A model generated the notes under the pieces. That model searched no databases. It saw only the letters and a program-made list of their open reading frames with translations, and was not told the origin of the DNA. From contig NZ_CP030287.1 of NCBI RefSeq assembly GCF_003287935.1, positions 3,562,267 through 3,626,266 of the forward strand: a stretch of 64,000 bases of DNA, read 5' to 3'. Position 1 is the first letter of the stretch. The number at the start of each line of letters is the position of its first letter. The position numbers were made by a program, and so were the translations under genes. Below, piece after piece: positions 35,724 through 44,180 of this stretch. This stretch comes from Streptomyces sp. ICC1 (GTDB lineage: Bacteria > Actinomycetota > Actinomycetes > Streptomycetales > Streptomycetaceae).

Positions 35724-36800
35724 GTGCGTACCGACCAAATCCTGCCCAGACTGGAGCGGGTGTTCGCCCGGCTGGACCGGGAACCAGAGCGACCGGCTCA
35801 TCTGCAAACACCGCGGATGAGCCGGCACCGCGTCGTGCTCCTCGGAGCGACCCTCGCCTTCTACCTCGCGATCGTCGTCGCGGTCCTGACCACCTCCTGG
35901 CTCGTGCGGCTGGACTGGCAGGTCATGTTCTTCCGGCCCTACGAGCAGTGGCCGCAGCTGCACGCCTTCCTCGACTACCTCGTCGTCCTGGGCCAGCGCG
36001 GACCCACGGCCGTCATGGTCGCGGCCTGGCTCGGCTGGCGCTCCTGGCGCCAGCACACCCTGCGCCCGCTGATCACCCTCGGCATGGCGCTGCTGCTGCT
36101 CAACATCACCGTCGGCGCCGTCAAGCTCGGCCTCGGCCGGCTCGGCCCCCACTACGCGACGCAGATCGGCTCCGCCGAGCTCTTCGCGGGCGGCGATATA
36201 TTTCCTTCCGGCCACACCGCCAACGCCGTCGTGACCTGGGGAATCCTGGCTTACCTGGCCTCCACCGTGGTCACCCGGCGCGTGCTGTCCGTGGTGTCCG
36301 CCGTGGTCTCGCTGAGCGTCGGCGCCACCACCGTGTACCTCGGCACCCACTGGGTCAGCGACGTGCTGCTCGGCTGGTCCGCCGGTCTGCTCGTCCTCCT
36401 GGCCCTGCCGTGGTGCGAGCCGCTCATCGCCCAGGTCGAGGCGTACGTGTTCGAGGTGCGCGCCCGGCTGCGCTCCCTCGTGGAGGCCGGACAGGTCCCC
36501 GAGGCCCTCACCGGCCTGCTCGTCCCGCTGCTCTCCGCCGGTGGCAAGTGGCACCTGCGGCGCGCCGCGGAGCCGGCCGCGGAGCCCGCGGGACCGGCAC
36601 AGCCGCAGGAGCCGGCCGCCGCGCCCGCCCTGCCCGCCGCGCACCACCCGGCGGCCCGCCCGGCCGTGCACCTCGCCGCCCGGCCGCACCTGATCCGCTC
36701 CGAGCGGACCCCGGCCACCCCGGCCGGCAGCCGCCGCCCGGCCCACTCCGAGCGCGCCGCCTCGCGCGGCACGGCGGCCCGCCCGGCCACGGGCGGCTAG
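35724..36800 (+). CDS. PAP2 superfamily membrane phosphatase
   Basis: A 358-residue membrane protein with about six TM segments and a long Ala/Pro/His-rich cytoplasmic tail (from ~residue 275). The phosphatase motifs are KLGLGRLGP (C1), FPSGHTANAV (C2) and LGTHWVSDVLLG (C3, with the catalytic His and Asp). Enzymes of this type dephosphorylate lipid phosphates such as undecaprenyl pyrophosphate or phosphatidate. The GTG at 35724 has no ribosome site, but TAACGT lies seven bases upstream, so the message is probably leaderless. Confidence 0.9.
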   Translation: MRTDQILPRLERVFARLDREPERPAHLQTPRMSRHRVVLLGATLAFYLAIVVAVLTTSWLVRLDWQVMFFRPYEQWPQLHAFLDYLVVLGQRGPTAVMVAAWLGWRSWRQHTLRPLITLGMALLLLNITVGAVKLGLGRLGPHYATQIGSAELFAGGDIFPSGHTANAVVTWGILAYLASTVVTRRVLSVVSAVVSLSVGATTVYLGTHWVSDVLLGWSAGLLVLLALPWCEPLIAQVEAYVFEVRARLRSLVEAGQVPEALTGLLVPLLSAGGKWHLRRAAEPAAEPAGPAQPQEPAAAPALPAAHHPAARPAVHLAARPHLIRSERTPATPAGSRRPAHSERAASRGTAARPATGG

Positions 36801-36830
36801 TCCGGACGGTACGCACACCTTCCGCGTCCA

Positions 36831-36863
36831 CGGCGGGCCCCGGTCGACGACCGGGGCCCGCCG
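36831..36863 (+). terminator. PAP2 gene terminator
   Basis: Perfect 16-bp inverted repeat (CGGCGGGCCCCGGTCG and its complement) around a single central base, 30 bases after the stop. Confidence 0.75.
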
Positions 36864-37090
36864 TCGTCGTCGGTGCGGCCGCCGGGGGCACCCGGCGTCA
36901 GCGGCGCGCCCTGGGATTCCTCCGTACCGGGTCACGCTTGTGTCACGAGTTGTCGACAGTCGTTCCGCCTCCGAGTTCGGCGGGGCATTTCTTTACCGGC
37001 CCGCGACACGCCCGGGAAAATTCCCTGTCGAATTTCGCTCGAACTCCCCGGAATTCCGACCGGATCCTGCGCCCGGCCCCCTCTGTTTCC

Positions 37091-38083
37091 TTACATATCC
37101 TTCACTTCCCGGGGTCCTTCCCAAGGTTCCAGGGACCTGCTGAGGAGATCTCGCGCGGCCCTGATCCGGTCCGTCAGCCCGACCGGTTCGACGACTTCGA
37201 ACTCACACCCGATCAGCATGATGTGAATCACCAGGACATCGAGGTTCACCGCCCCCGTCCGCAGGAGGCAGCTCTCCTCGTCGAGGGGCTCCAGGACCCC
37301 GTCGCTCCCCTTGATGATCTGCGCGGCCCGCTCCGCCGGCACCCGCAGCCGGACCACCGCACGGGCCGCGTACGCCCGCTGTCCGATGCCCTGGGAGACG
37401 TACGCGGCGAGGTCCTCGGCGGGCGCCGGGCGCGGGGTGAAGCGCGGGCCGTGCGGGGGCCTGGGCTCGATCCGGTCGGCCCGGAAGGTCCGCCAGTCCG
37501 ACCGGTCCAGGTCCCATGCGACGAGGTACCAGCGGCGCTCGGTGCACACCAGGCGGTGCGGTTCGACGGTGCGGCGGGTGACGGCGCCCCCGTGGTCCCG
37601 GTAGCCGAAGCGCAGCCGCTCGGCGTCGCGGCAGACACCCGCCAGCTCGGTCAGCACGGCGGGGTCGACCGTCGCCGCGTCCGGCCCCCTCAGCAGCGGC
37701 ACGGTGAACCGGTTCAGCGCCGACACCCGCCCGCGCAGCCGGGTCGGCAGCACCTGCTCCAGCTTGGCCAGGGCCCGTACGGAGGCCTCCCCGATCCCCT
37801 CGACGCCGTTCCCGGCGGCCGTGCGCAGCCCCACGGCGACGGCGACGGCCTCGTCGTCGTCGAGCAGCAGCGGCGGGAGCTCGGCCCCGGCGCCCAGCTG
37901 GTAGCCGCCCCCGGTGCCCGGACTGGCGTTCACCGGGTAGCCGAGCCCGCGCAGCCGGTCCACGTCGCGCCGCACGGTCCTCGGGGTGACCCCGAGGCGG
38001 TCGGCCAGATCGGCCCCGGTCCATTCCCGATGGGCCTGCAACAGCGACAACAGGCGCAGCAGCCGTGCGGAGGTCTCAAGCAT
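37091..38083 (-). CDS. WYL-domain transcriptional regulator (YafY/DeoR type)
   Basis: A 330-residue regulator. The N-terminal winged helix is ETSARLLRLLSLLQAHREWT, then LADRLGVTPRTVRRDVDRLR. The WYL region is at ~140-230 (FGYRDHGG, TVEPHRLVCTERRWYLVAWDLDR, RADRIEP), followed by the WCX C-terminal part. WYL proteins sense ligands such as nucleic acid pieces or small metabolites. The target is unknown. The start overlaps the end of a urea transporter remnant by eight bases, so a gene once upstream has decayed. Confidence 0.9.
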   Translation of the reverse strand: MLETSARLLRLLSLLQAHREWTGADLADRLGVTPRTVRRDVDRLRGLGYPVNASPGTGGGYQLGAGAELPPLLLDDDEAVAVAVGLRTAAGNGVEGIGEASVRALAKLEQVLPTRLRGRVSALNRFTVPLLRGPDAATVDPAVLTELAGVCRDAERLRFGYRDHGGAVTRRTVEPHRLVCTERRWYLVAWDLDRSDWRTFRADRIEPRPPHGPRFTPRPAPAEDLAAYVSQGIGQRAYAARAVVRLRVPAERAAQIIKGSDGVLEPLDEESCLLRTGAVNLDVLVIHIMLIGCEFEVVEPVGLTDRIRAARDLLSRSLEPWEGPREVKDM

Positions 38084-38339
38084 CCCCGCAGTCTGCCGGT
38101 AGCGGGGCCGCCTCCCGAACCGCCTCCCCGCCCCCGGACCGGGGCCGTACGCCGGTCAGCGCGCCGGGGCCCGCGACCGGGGAGACGAAGCTGAGGGCGC
38201 TGGGAGCGACGAACACCCCGCACAGCGCCATGGCAACCAGCACCGCGTTGTAGCCCATCGGTCCCTGGGCGACGCCCGCGGCCGGGGCGCCAAGCATCCA
38301 GGAGACGGGCAGACCAGTCGCACTGCCGACGCAGGCCAT
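38076..38339 (-). pseudogene. Remnant of a urea transporter gene
   Basis: The minus strand encodes MACVGSATGLPVSWMLGAP, then AAGVAQGPMGYNAVLVAMAL and CGVFVAPSALSF. This looks like the C-terminal half-repeat of a bacterial urea transporter (UT family), where G.YGYN.ALVAIAL.. is typical. At 87 residues it is far shorter than the ~300 of the family, has no upstream part and runs into the WYL gene. I read it as a decayed fragment. Part of it is copied in inverted orientation next door. Confidence 0.5.
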
Positions 38340-38404
38340 CGCCCCGGCCGCGGGCGTCGCCCAGGGACTGATGGGCTACAACGCGGTGCTGGTTGCCATG
38401 GCGC
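38225..38404. repeat. 65-bp near-perfect inverted repeat with a 50-bp spacer
   Basis: The arms at 38225-38289 and 38340-38404 match at 64 of 65 positions in inverted orientation; the only difference is C/T at one position. Both arms encode MGYNAVLVAMA, on opposite strands. It is an inverted duplication within the urea transporter remnant and would make a long cruciform or hairpin. Confidence 0.92.
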
Positions 38405-38551
38405 GAACTCCCCCCGGAGGGCTGCCGCTGGTGACTCCCTGGCCGGCCGCCTCCGCGGCGGCCGCCCCGGGGGCCGCCGGCGTACCGCGGCCGCCGGGCA
38501 CGGTGCGGCTCAATCCCGGATCCGCGGGCCGCGGTCCCGCAGCATGGAGGG

Positions 38552-39088
38552 ATGAGCGAGACTGAGTTCACCTACACCCTGTACGTCCAGGCCGACCCCG
38601 CCCGGGTGTGGCAGGCCCTGACCGAGCCCGCGTTCACCCGCCGCTACTGGGGGCTCGGGTTCGAGACGGACTGGCGGGTGGGATCGACCATGGACTGGGT
38701 CGAGCGCGGGGCTCGGACCAGCGATCCGGAGCAGGTGGTCCTGGAGTGCGTGCCGCACCGGCGGCTCTCCTACACCTGGCACACCTTCACCCCGCAGTGG
38801 GCGGCGTCCGCCGGCATCTCCGAGGAACTGCGCGCCCGACTGGCGGGCGAGCGGCGCACGAAGGTGACGTACGAGATCGAGCCGGTCGGCGACACGCTCG
38901 CGCGGCTGACCGTCCTCCACGAGAACTTCGAACCGGGCGGCACGCTCCTGGGCATGTGCAGCCGGGCCTGGCCGATGCTCGCGTCCAGCCTCAAGACCCT
39001 CCTGGAGACCGGTGCTCCGCTGCCGGAACAGGGCCACACGAGCGAACAGGGCTCCGGCGGCTACGAATCCCACGACGCGCAGGGCTGA
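38552..39088 (+). CDS. SRPBCC (AHSA1/START-like) domain protein
   Basis: A 178-residue protein of the Bet v1-like SRPBCC fold: FTYTLYVQADPARVWQALTEPAFTRRYWG, then RRLSYTWHTF, a helical insert, TYEIEPVGDTLARLTVLHENF and the C-terminal helix GWP-like SRAWPMLASSLKTLLETG. Members bind hydrophobic ligands, and AHSA1-type genes often accompany small ArsR regulators, which is not the case here. The ATG directly follows GGAGGG with no spacing, while CAGCAT lies six bases upstream, so a leaderless message is possible. Confidence 0.9.
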   Translation: MSETEFTYTLYVQADPARVWQALTEPAFTRRYWGLGFETDWRVGSTMDWVERGARTSDPEQVVLECVPHRRLSYTWHTFTPQWAASAGISEELRARLAGERRTKVTYEIEPVGDTLARLTVLHENFEPGGTLLGMCSRAWPMLASSLKTLLETGAPLPEQGHTSEQGSGGYESHDAQG

Positions 39089-39218
39089 CGGCGGACGGCT
39101 GATGCTCCGGTGCCACCCTCACGCTTCGGTGCCACCCTGACCGCCGACCGTTCACCGGGGTCGTGTGGAATGGCCGCATGGGGAGAGACGACTACCGGAT
39201 ACCTCAGGAGGCAGCCCG

Positions 39219-39704
39219 GTGAACGAGGCCGAGGACACGTCCGAGGAGGACGTGCCGTCCGAGCACTGGCGCTACGCCCGGCACCTGGAATCGCTGGCCG
39301 CCGCCTCCGGCGAGCCGGAGGAGGCCGAAGTCGTGGCCGCGGTCCTGCGCGACCCGGATCCGGTGATGGCCGAGAGCGCGGTCGTCACCCACCTGGACCG
39401 GCGGGCGGTGCGGCTGCTGGCCGACGATTCCTTCCCCGCCTGGGCGCAGGCCATGGGCGCGGCCCTCGGCGGCCGCACCTTCGCGGCCCGCCGGCTGCGG
39501 GAGTGGACCCTGCTGAAGGCGGTCACGCGGGGCGAGCCCTGGTCCCGGGAGGAGCTCCTGGAGTCCTCTGACTGGTGTCAACGCACGGCATCCCAGTCCC
39601 TGCACGTGGAAGAGGCCCTGCGGCTGCTCGCTGCCGAAGGCCGTACCCGCCGCGTCCGCAACGCGGCGGCCCAACGGCTGCTGCGGCGGGCCTCCGTCAC
39701 CTAG
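39219..39704 (+). CDS. Conserved hypothetical protein
   Basis: A 161-residue, mostly helical, acidic protein with no membrane segment. It reads like HEAT-type helices (EAEVVAAVLRDPDPVMAESAVVTHLDRR, RLLAAEGRTRRVRNAAAQRLL). I do not recognise a named family. The GTG at 39219 has AGGAGG seven bases upstream, which rules out the longer frame from 39165. It lies 130 bases after the SRPBCC gene on the same strand and ends at a strong bidirectional terminator. Confidence 0.75.
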   Translation: MNEAEDTSEEDVPSEHWRYARHLESLAAASGEPEEAEVVAAVLRDPDPVMAESAVVTHLDRRAVRLLADDSFPAWAQAMGAALGGRTFAARRLREWTLLKAVTRGEPWSREELLESSDWCQRTASQSLHVEEALRLLAAEGRTRRVRNAAAQRLLRRASVT

Positions 39705-39726
39705 CGCCGTGACCGTACCTAGTGCT

Positions 39727-39763
39727 GTGACCCCGGGGTGCGGTCTGCGCACCCCGGGGTCAC
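39727..39763. terminator. Bidirectional terminator before the DEAD-box helicase end
   Basis: Perfect 16-bp inverted repeat GTGACCCCGGGGTGCG / CGCACCCCGGGGTCAC with a 5-base loop, centred between two convergent stops. Confidence 0.85.
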
Positions 39764-39782
39764 GGTCGCGGACCGGGGTCCG

Positions 39783-41285
39783 CTACTTCGTGCCGCGCCG
39801 CACCCGGGCCGCCGCGCGGGCCTCCGCGGCCTGCCTCGCCTCGATGGTCTTGCGGGACTCCTTGCCCTTCCCGGGCCGCCCGGGCCGGGTGCCGATCCCG
39901 CGGAAGCCGAGGTCCGTGCCCGAAGGCCGGCCCTTGGCGTCGGTCGCGGCGGCGCCGGCCAGCGGGACCCCGGACGGGGCCTTCGCCCCGGTGATCCGGC
40001 TCAGGGCCGCCTCGCCGGAGCGGACCTGGGTGATGGTCGGCCGGATCTTGGCGTCGGCCATCAGCCGGACGATGTCGCGGCGCTGGTTCGGGGTGACCAG
40101 GGTGACGACCTTGCCGGACTCGCCGGCCCGCGCCGTGCGGCCGCCCCGGTGCAGGTAGTCCTTGCTGTCGGCCGGCGGGTCCACGTTGACCACGAGGTCG
40201 AGGTCCTCGATGTGGATGCCGCGCGCGGCGACGTTGGTCGCGACCAGGACGTTCAGCAGGCCGTCCTTGAACTGCCCGAGCGTCCGGGTGCGCTGCGGCT
40301 GCGACTTCCCGCTGTGCAGCCCCTCGGCCCGTACGCCCATGGCCCGCAGGTGCTTCACGAACTGGTCGACGCCGTGCTTGGTGTCCAGGAACATCAGCAC
40401 CCGGCCCTCGCGCGCCGCGATCTCGGTCGCGGCCGAGACCTTGTCGGCCGCGTGGATGTGCAGCACGTGGTGGTCCATCGTGGACACCGAAGCGGACTGC
40501 GGGTCCACGGAGTGCCCGACGGGGTCCTTCAGGTACCGCTGGACCAGCTGGTCCACGTTGCGGTCCAGGGTGGCGGAGAATAGCATCCGCTGGCCGGCGT
40601 GGTGCACCTGGTCGAGGATCTCGGTGACCTGCGGCATGAACCCCATGTCGCACATCTGGTCGGCCTCGTCGAGGACCACGATCTTCACGCGCTCGAGGTG
40701 GACGTCGCGCCGCCCGATCAGGTCGCTGAGCCGCCCGGGGGTGGCCACCACGATCTCCGCGCCGGTGCGCAGCGCGCCCGTCTGCTTGCCGATCGACAGG
40801 CCGCCGACGACCGTGGCCATGCGCAGCTTGAGGGCCTGCGCGTACGGGGCCAGGGCCTCGGTCACCTGCTGCGCCAGTTCGCGCGTCGGTACGAGGACCA
40901 GGGCGAGCGGCCGCTTCGGATCTGCCTGCTGGCCCGCCGTGCGGGCGAGCATGGCCAGGCCGAAGGCGAGCGTCTTGCCCGAGCCGGTGCGGCCGCGGCC
41001 CAGGATGTCGCGGCCCGCGAGGGAGTTGGGGAGGGTCGCCGCCTGGATGGGGAAGGGCTCCGCCACTCCCTGGTCGGCCATCGTCGTCACCAGCTCAGGG
41101 GGCAGGCCGAGCTCCGAGAAGGCCTCGACCGGCGGCAGCGCCGGCGTGGTCGTCCGGGGCATGGAGTACTCGCCCTGGGGGCCGAGGGTCCGGGGGGTCT
41201 TGCCGCCGCCCTTCGCACCGCCCTTCGAGCCTGCCTTGGCTCCGGCCTTGATGCCGAAGCGCCCATGAGCTGACGGGTTCTTCAT
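39783..41285 (-). CDS. DEAD-box ATP-dependent RNA helicase (RhlE-like)
   Basis: A 500-residue helicase. A basic Gly/Lys/Ala N-terminus (GAKAGSKGGAKGGGK) precedes the core. The Q motif region is FSELGLPPELV, motif I GRTGSGKT is at ~98-105, then PTRELAQQV, VVLDEADQM, LFSATLD, and motif VI HRGGRTARAG. The C-terminus is basic (KGKESRKTIEARQAAEARAAARVRRG). Such helicases unwind RNA in ribosome assembly, decay or cold adaptation. The ATG at 41285 has GGAAGG six bases upstream. Four 9-bp direct repeats sit just before that site and may control it. Confidence 0.94.
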   Translation of the reverse strand: MKNPSAHGRFGIKAGAKAGSKGGAKGGGKTPRTLGPQGEYSMPRTTTPALPPVEAFSELGLPPELVTTMADQGVAEPFPIQAATLPNSLAGRDILGRGRTGSGKTLAFGLAMLARTAGQQADPKRPLALVLVPTRELAQQVTEALAPYAQALKLRMATVVGGLSIGKQTGALRTGAEIVVATPGRLSDLIGRRDVHLERVKIVVLDEADQMCDMGFMPQVTEILDQVHHAGQRMLFSATLDRNVDQLVQRYLKDPVGHSVDPQSASVSTMDHHVLHIHAADKVSAATEIAAREGRVLMFLDTKHGVDQFVKHLRAMGVRAEGLHSGKSQPQRTRTLGQFKDGLLNVLVATNVAARGIHIEDLDLVVNVDPPADSKDYLHRGGRTARAGESGKVVTLVTPNQRRDIVRLMADAKIRPTITQVRSGEAALSRITGAKAPSGVPLAGAAATDAKGRPSGTDLGFRGIGTRPGRPGKGKESRKTIEARQAAEARAAARVRRGTK

Positions 41286-41301
41286 GCAGAACCTTCCGTG
41301 A

Positions 41302-41337
41302 GACGTGCAAGACGTATAAGACGTACAAAACGTTCGA
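41302..41337 (-). repeat. Four 9-bp direct repeats in the helicase leader
   Basis: On the plus strand the units are GACGTGCAA, GACGTATAA, GACGTACAA and AACGTTCGA, with ACGT exactly every nine bases. They lie 17-52 bases upstream of the helicase start, next to its ribosome site. A separate dyad GCGACGT-GA-ACGTCGC is at 41342-41357. Confidence 0.75.
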
Positions 41338-41391
41338 GAATGCGACGTGAACGTCGCGAAAATCGCGAAAAGGCAAATTTTACCATCGGGT

Positions 41392-41886
41392 CTAAGGGGT
41401 GACGGGCCCGAGTTCGCCGGCCCGCACGCGGTCCAGATGGGCGGTGACCTCGGCCGTCGCCCTCCCGAACCAGTCCGCGATGACGGCGACCTCATCGGGG
41501 GAGTACTCGGCGAACACCGCGCCGAGCCGTGCGTAGAAGGGCTCGTAGACGGCGAAGACCCGGGCGGCGGCGGCCGGGTCGGCGACGACCCGCACCCGGC
41601 GCCGGTCGGCGGGGTCGGGCTGCCGGCTCGCGTACCCGGCGCGCTCCAGGCGGTTGAGGACCCCGGTCACGGCTCCGGTGGTGAGGTTCGTGAGCTCGGC
41701 GAGGTCGCCCGCGCCGAGAGGGCTCTCCCCGGCGCCAAGGATGTGGCCCAGGCAGGTGAGGTCCGTGACGTTCAGCCCCAGCAGCTGCGCCACCTCCTGC
41801 TGGCCGATGATGCCGAGGGCGACGTACCGGTCCATGCGCGAGAGCGCCTCCTGGACCGTGGCCGCGGGGCGGGGCTTGCCCTGCAC
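41392..41886 (-). CDS. MarR family transcriptional regulator
   Basis: A 164-residue regulator with the MarR winged helix: NVTDLTCLGHILGAGES, then LAELTNLTTGAVTGVLNRLERAGYASRQPDPADRRRVRV, whose DRRRVRV is the wing. The GTG at 41886 is preceded by AAGGAG at the best distance (seven bases). An in-frame ATG at 41904 lies on the wrong side of that site, so I prefer the GTG. It is divergent from a small membrane protein gene, which may be its target. Confidence 0.9.
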   Translation of the reverse strand: MQGKPRPAATVQEALSRMDRYVALGIIGQQEVAQLLGLNVTDLTCLGHILGAGESPLGAGDLAELTNLTTGAVTGVLNRLERAGYASRQPDPADRRRVRVVADPAAAARVFAVYEPFYARLGAVFAEYSPDEVAVIADWFGRATAEVTAHLDRVRAGELGPVTP

Positions 41887-41984
41887 GCGGATACTCCTTA
41901 GCATCTAAATTACTTAGCTCGTGAGATAAATGGCTTTCTCCGTGAGAGAACGCCTTGCGAGCCTACTGAACGCAGGGGAGAACG

Positions 41985-42353
41985 ATGAGCGCTCACGGCC
42001 ATGTAGACCTCGGCCACACCCTGGCCGGCTGGACCGGTACGGCGATCGCCCTCGTGGGCTGTACGGCGGCCGGCGCGGCCCTGTGTGCGTCCTGGGCCCC
42101 CGGCATCTGGATCGGCCTCGGGATCGTCGCGGTCGCGGGGCTCGCCACCTGGCTGCTCCACCTCGCCGGCTGGGGAAAGCCGAGCGGCCCCCGCCCGGAG
42201 GACCAGTGGGACTGGCGGGTCCGCGACACCGTCGCGCACGGCGGCCATGCCGACTGCCTCGGCTGCCGGGTCAGCGGGGCGCGCCGGGCCCTCGCGGCAA
42301 CCCCTCGGTCCCGGTCCGCCGCGTCGTTGCCCGCCGCGGACAGCGGCGCCTGA
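41985..42353 (+). CDS. HGxxPAAW-like small membrane protein
   Basis: A 122-residue protein with two TM segments (about residues 18-38 and 42-62). It begins [25 protein letters not shown], a variant of the actinobacterial HGxxPAAW family, where HG..PAAWT sits before TM1. A soluble tail carries HADCLGC, a possible metal or redox site. The function is unknown. The ATG has GGGGAG four bases upstream. It is divergent from the MarR regulator. Confidence 0.8.
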   Translation: MSAHGHVDLGHTLAGWTGTAIALVGCTAAGAALCASWAPGIWIGLGIVAVAGLATWLLHLAGWGKPSGPRPEDQWDWRVRDTVAHGGHADCLGCRVSGARRALAATPRSRSAASLPAADSGA

Positions 42354-42522
42354 AGGCCCGTACGGAGGCCGCTCCCCCTTTTCACGGACGGGGCGGAGAA
42401 AAGTTCGAATATCCGGAAGCACCCCGGTTGGCCGCGCTTGGCGTGTGCTCGGGCCGATCAATGGGCAGGATCGGGTCCGGCCGCGTGTGCGGCCGGTGGA
42501 ACGTTGTGAAGGATCAGTACAG

Positions 42523-42729
42523 ATGGCAACTGGCATCGTGAAGTGGTTCAACTCCGAGAAGGGGTTCGGCTTCATCCAGCAGGACGACGGTGGCCCCGAC
42601 GTGTTCGTGCACTTCTCCGCAATCCAGACGACCGGCTTCAAGGAGCTGGCGGAGGGCGCGAAGGTCGAGTACGACGTGACGCAGGGGCCGAAGGGACCCC
42701 AGGCGGAGCAGGTGGTCGCCATCGGCTAG
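42523..42729 (+). CDS. Cold-shock protein (CspA family)
   Basis: A 68-residue single cold-shock domain: [20 protein letters not shown], with the RNA-binding motifs KGFGFIQ (RNP1) and DVFVHFSAI (RNP2). It binds single-stranded nucleic acids and acts as an RNA chaperone in the cytoplasm. The ~170-base upstream gap is long enough to hold a structured leader, as is common for csp genes. The AAGGA site is ten bases from the ATG. A 12-bp hairpin starts at the stop codon. Confidence 0.96.
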   Translation: MATGIVKWFNSEKGFGFIQQDDGGPDVFVHFSAIQTTGFKELAEGAKVEYDVTQGPKGPQAEQVVAIG

Positions 42730-42765
42730 TGCTGTGACCGGAAAGGCTCACCGGGTCACAGCACT
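42728..42765 (+). terminator. Cold-shock gene terminator 1
   Basis: Perfect 12-bp arms AGTGCTGTGACC / GGTCACAGCACT with a 14-base loop, overlapping the csp stop codon. Confidence 0.75.
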
Positions 42766-42795
42766 GCCGCCACTTCACGAGCCCGGTCCGTGACC

Positions 42796-42828
42796 GTGGG
42801 CCCCGCCGGCCGCGCCGGCGGGGCCCAC
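42796..42828 (+). terminator. Cold-shock gene terminator 2
   Basis: Perfect 15-bp GC-rich hairpin GTGGGCCCCGCCGGC / GCCGGCGGGGCCCAC with a 3-base loop, 30 bases after the first. Tandem terminators may insulate the kinase gene that starts at 42861. Confidence 0.7.
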
Positions 42829-42860
42829 GCACGTCCGGACCGGCAGGTAGCGTGGGCCCG

Positions 42861-43400
42861 ATGATGACGGGCACGCCGGACACCCGGCTGATCGTGCTGC
42901 GCGGCAACTCCGCCTCGGGCAAGTCCTCCGTCGCGGAGGCGATCCGCGACCGCCACGGCCGGGGCGTCGCCCTCGTGGGCCAGGACAATCTGCGGCGGGT
43001 GGTCCTGCGCGAGCGGGACGCGCCCGGCGCGGCGAACATCGGGCTCATCGGCAGCGTGGCCCGCTACGGGCTGGACCACGGCTTCCACGTGGTCGTCGAG
43101 GGGATCCTCCACGCGGACCGCTACGGCCCCATGCTCGACGCCCTGCGCCGGGCCCACCGGGGGCGGACGCACTTCTACTACCTCGACGTGCCCTTCGAGG
43201 AGACCCTTCGCCGCCACGCGGGCAAGCCCGGGGCGGGGGAGTACGGCGAGGCGGAGATGCGGGAGTGGTACCGGCCGCTCGACCTGCTGCCCGGGGACTG
43301 GGAAACGGTCGTCGGCGCCGCGGACTCGCTGGAGGGCACCGTCGCCCGGGTCATGGAGGAGACCGGCCTGAGCGACCTCAGTGGCCACGGGAAGGCCTGA
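42861..43400 (+). CDS. Small P-loop kinase (zeta toxin/AAA_33-like)
   Basis: A 179-residue nucleotide-binding protein with Walker A GNSASGKSS at ~residues 16-24 and VEGILHADRYG and YLDVPFEETLRRHAGK downstream, typical of small kinases of the AAA_33/zeta-toxin-like group that phosphorylate small molecules. The substrate is unknown. No antitoxin gene is adjacent, which argues against a toxin module. Two ATGs at 42861 and 42864 compete. TAGCGT lies seven bases upstream of the first, suggesting a leaderless message. Confidence 0.82.
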   Translation: MMTGTPDTRLIVLRGNSASGKSSVAEAIRDRHGRGVALVGQDNLRRVVLRERDAPGAANIGLIGSVARYGLDHGFHVVVEGILHADRYGPMLDALRRAHRGRTHFYYLDVPFEETLRRHAGKPGAGEYGEAEMREWYRPLDLLPGDWETVVGAADSLEGTVARVMEETGLSDLSGHGKA

Positions 43401-43468
43401 GCGGCCAGCGGAAGGCCTGAGCGGGCGCCGAGCCCGAGGCGGGCGACCGGGCGCGGGCGCCCCCGCTG

Positions 43469-43503
43469 GTGCCGTGGCCGGCAAGGTGCGCCGGCCACGG
43501 CAC
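43469..43503. terminator. Bidirectional terminator between kinase and TetR gene
   Basis: Perfect 14-bp arms GTGCCGTGGCCGGC / GCCGGCCACGGCAC with a 7-base loop, ending at the last base of the convergent TetR stop codon. Confidence 0.8.
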
Positions 43504-44180
43504 TACCCGGCCCGGTGCAGGGCGCCGAGGAGCGGCCAGATCCGCTCCGCCAGTTCGGCCGGGTCCGCCAGGTCCGCCGGGAGGCCGCCGTGCAGCCAGT
43601 CCGCGAGGACGGCGGTGAAGGTGGCGGCCACCGCCGAGGCGACCAGGTCGGGGCGGGGCGCTCCCACCGCCGCGCGTTCGGCGCGGCTGCGGGCGCGCAG
43701 TTCCCGGTACAGGCGCTCGCCGAGCGGGCCCCCGCCGCCCGGCAGGAGCAGCGTGCGGTAGAGCGGGGAGCGCTCGGCCGCGCCCGCGAGGAAGTCGGCG
43801 AGCGCGCGCGGCGGCCGGGCCGGCGGGAGCGCGGCGGGGTCGTCCTGCCAGGCGTGCAGGGCGTCCACGGCCGCGTGCACGACCTCGGCGCACGCGTCCA
43901 CCGCGAGCGCGGTGAGGTCCTCGTAGTGGAGGTAGAAGGTGGCGCGGCCGACGCCCGCCCGGCGGACCACCGCCGAGACGCCCACCTCGCCGAGCGGCCG
44001 CTCCGCGCACTCCGCGAGGAGGCTCTCGCGCAGCCGCGCCTTGGTGCGGGCGGTCCGGGGATCGGTGCGCGGGACGGCGGCCGCGGCGGAGGGTGCGGCC
44101 GCCGCGGCGGATGCCGGATGCGCGTCGGGTGCAGGCTCCGCGATGGCCGCCGGCTCCGCGTCCGGCCGGCCGGGCGTCAC
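43503..44180 (-). CDS. TetR family transcriptional regulator
   Basis: A 225-residue regulator with an Ala/Pro-rich N-terminal arm of ~50 residues, then the helix-turn-helix (LRESLLAECAERPLGEVGVSAVVRRAGVGRATFYLHYEDL). The C-terminal domain resembles the TetR_C group with LYRTLLLPGGGGPLGERLYRELRAR. The GTG at 44180 overlaps the stop of the DUF1304 gene by four bases (GTGA), so the two are coupled in one operon. A 26-base palindrome upstream of that operon is the likely autoregulatory operator. Confidence 0.88.
   Translation of the reverse strand: MTPGRPDAEPAAIAEPAPDAHPASAAAAAPSAAAAVPRTDPRTARTKARLRESLLAECAERPLGEVGVSAVVRRAGVGRATFYLHYEDLTALAVDACAEVVHAAVDALHAWQDDPAALPPARPPRALADFLAGAAERSPLYRTLLLPGGGGPLGERLYRELRARSRAERAAVGAPRPDLVASAVAATFTAVLADWLHGGLPADLADPAELAERIWPLLGALHRAG

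Noticed and set aside
42861..43400. Zeta-toxin of a toxin-antitoxin pair
   Set aside because: The P-loop is of that general type, but there is no small antitoxin gene beside it and a strong terminator isolates it on both sides.
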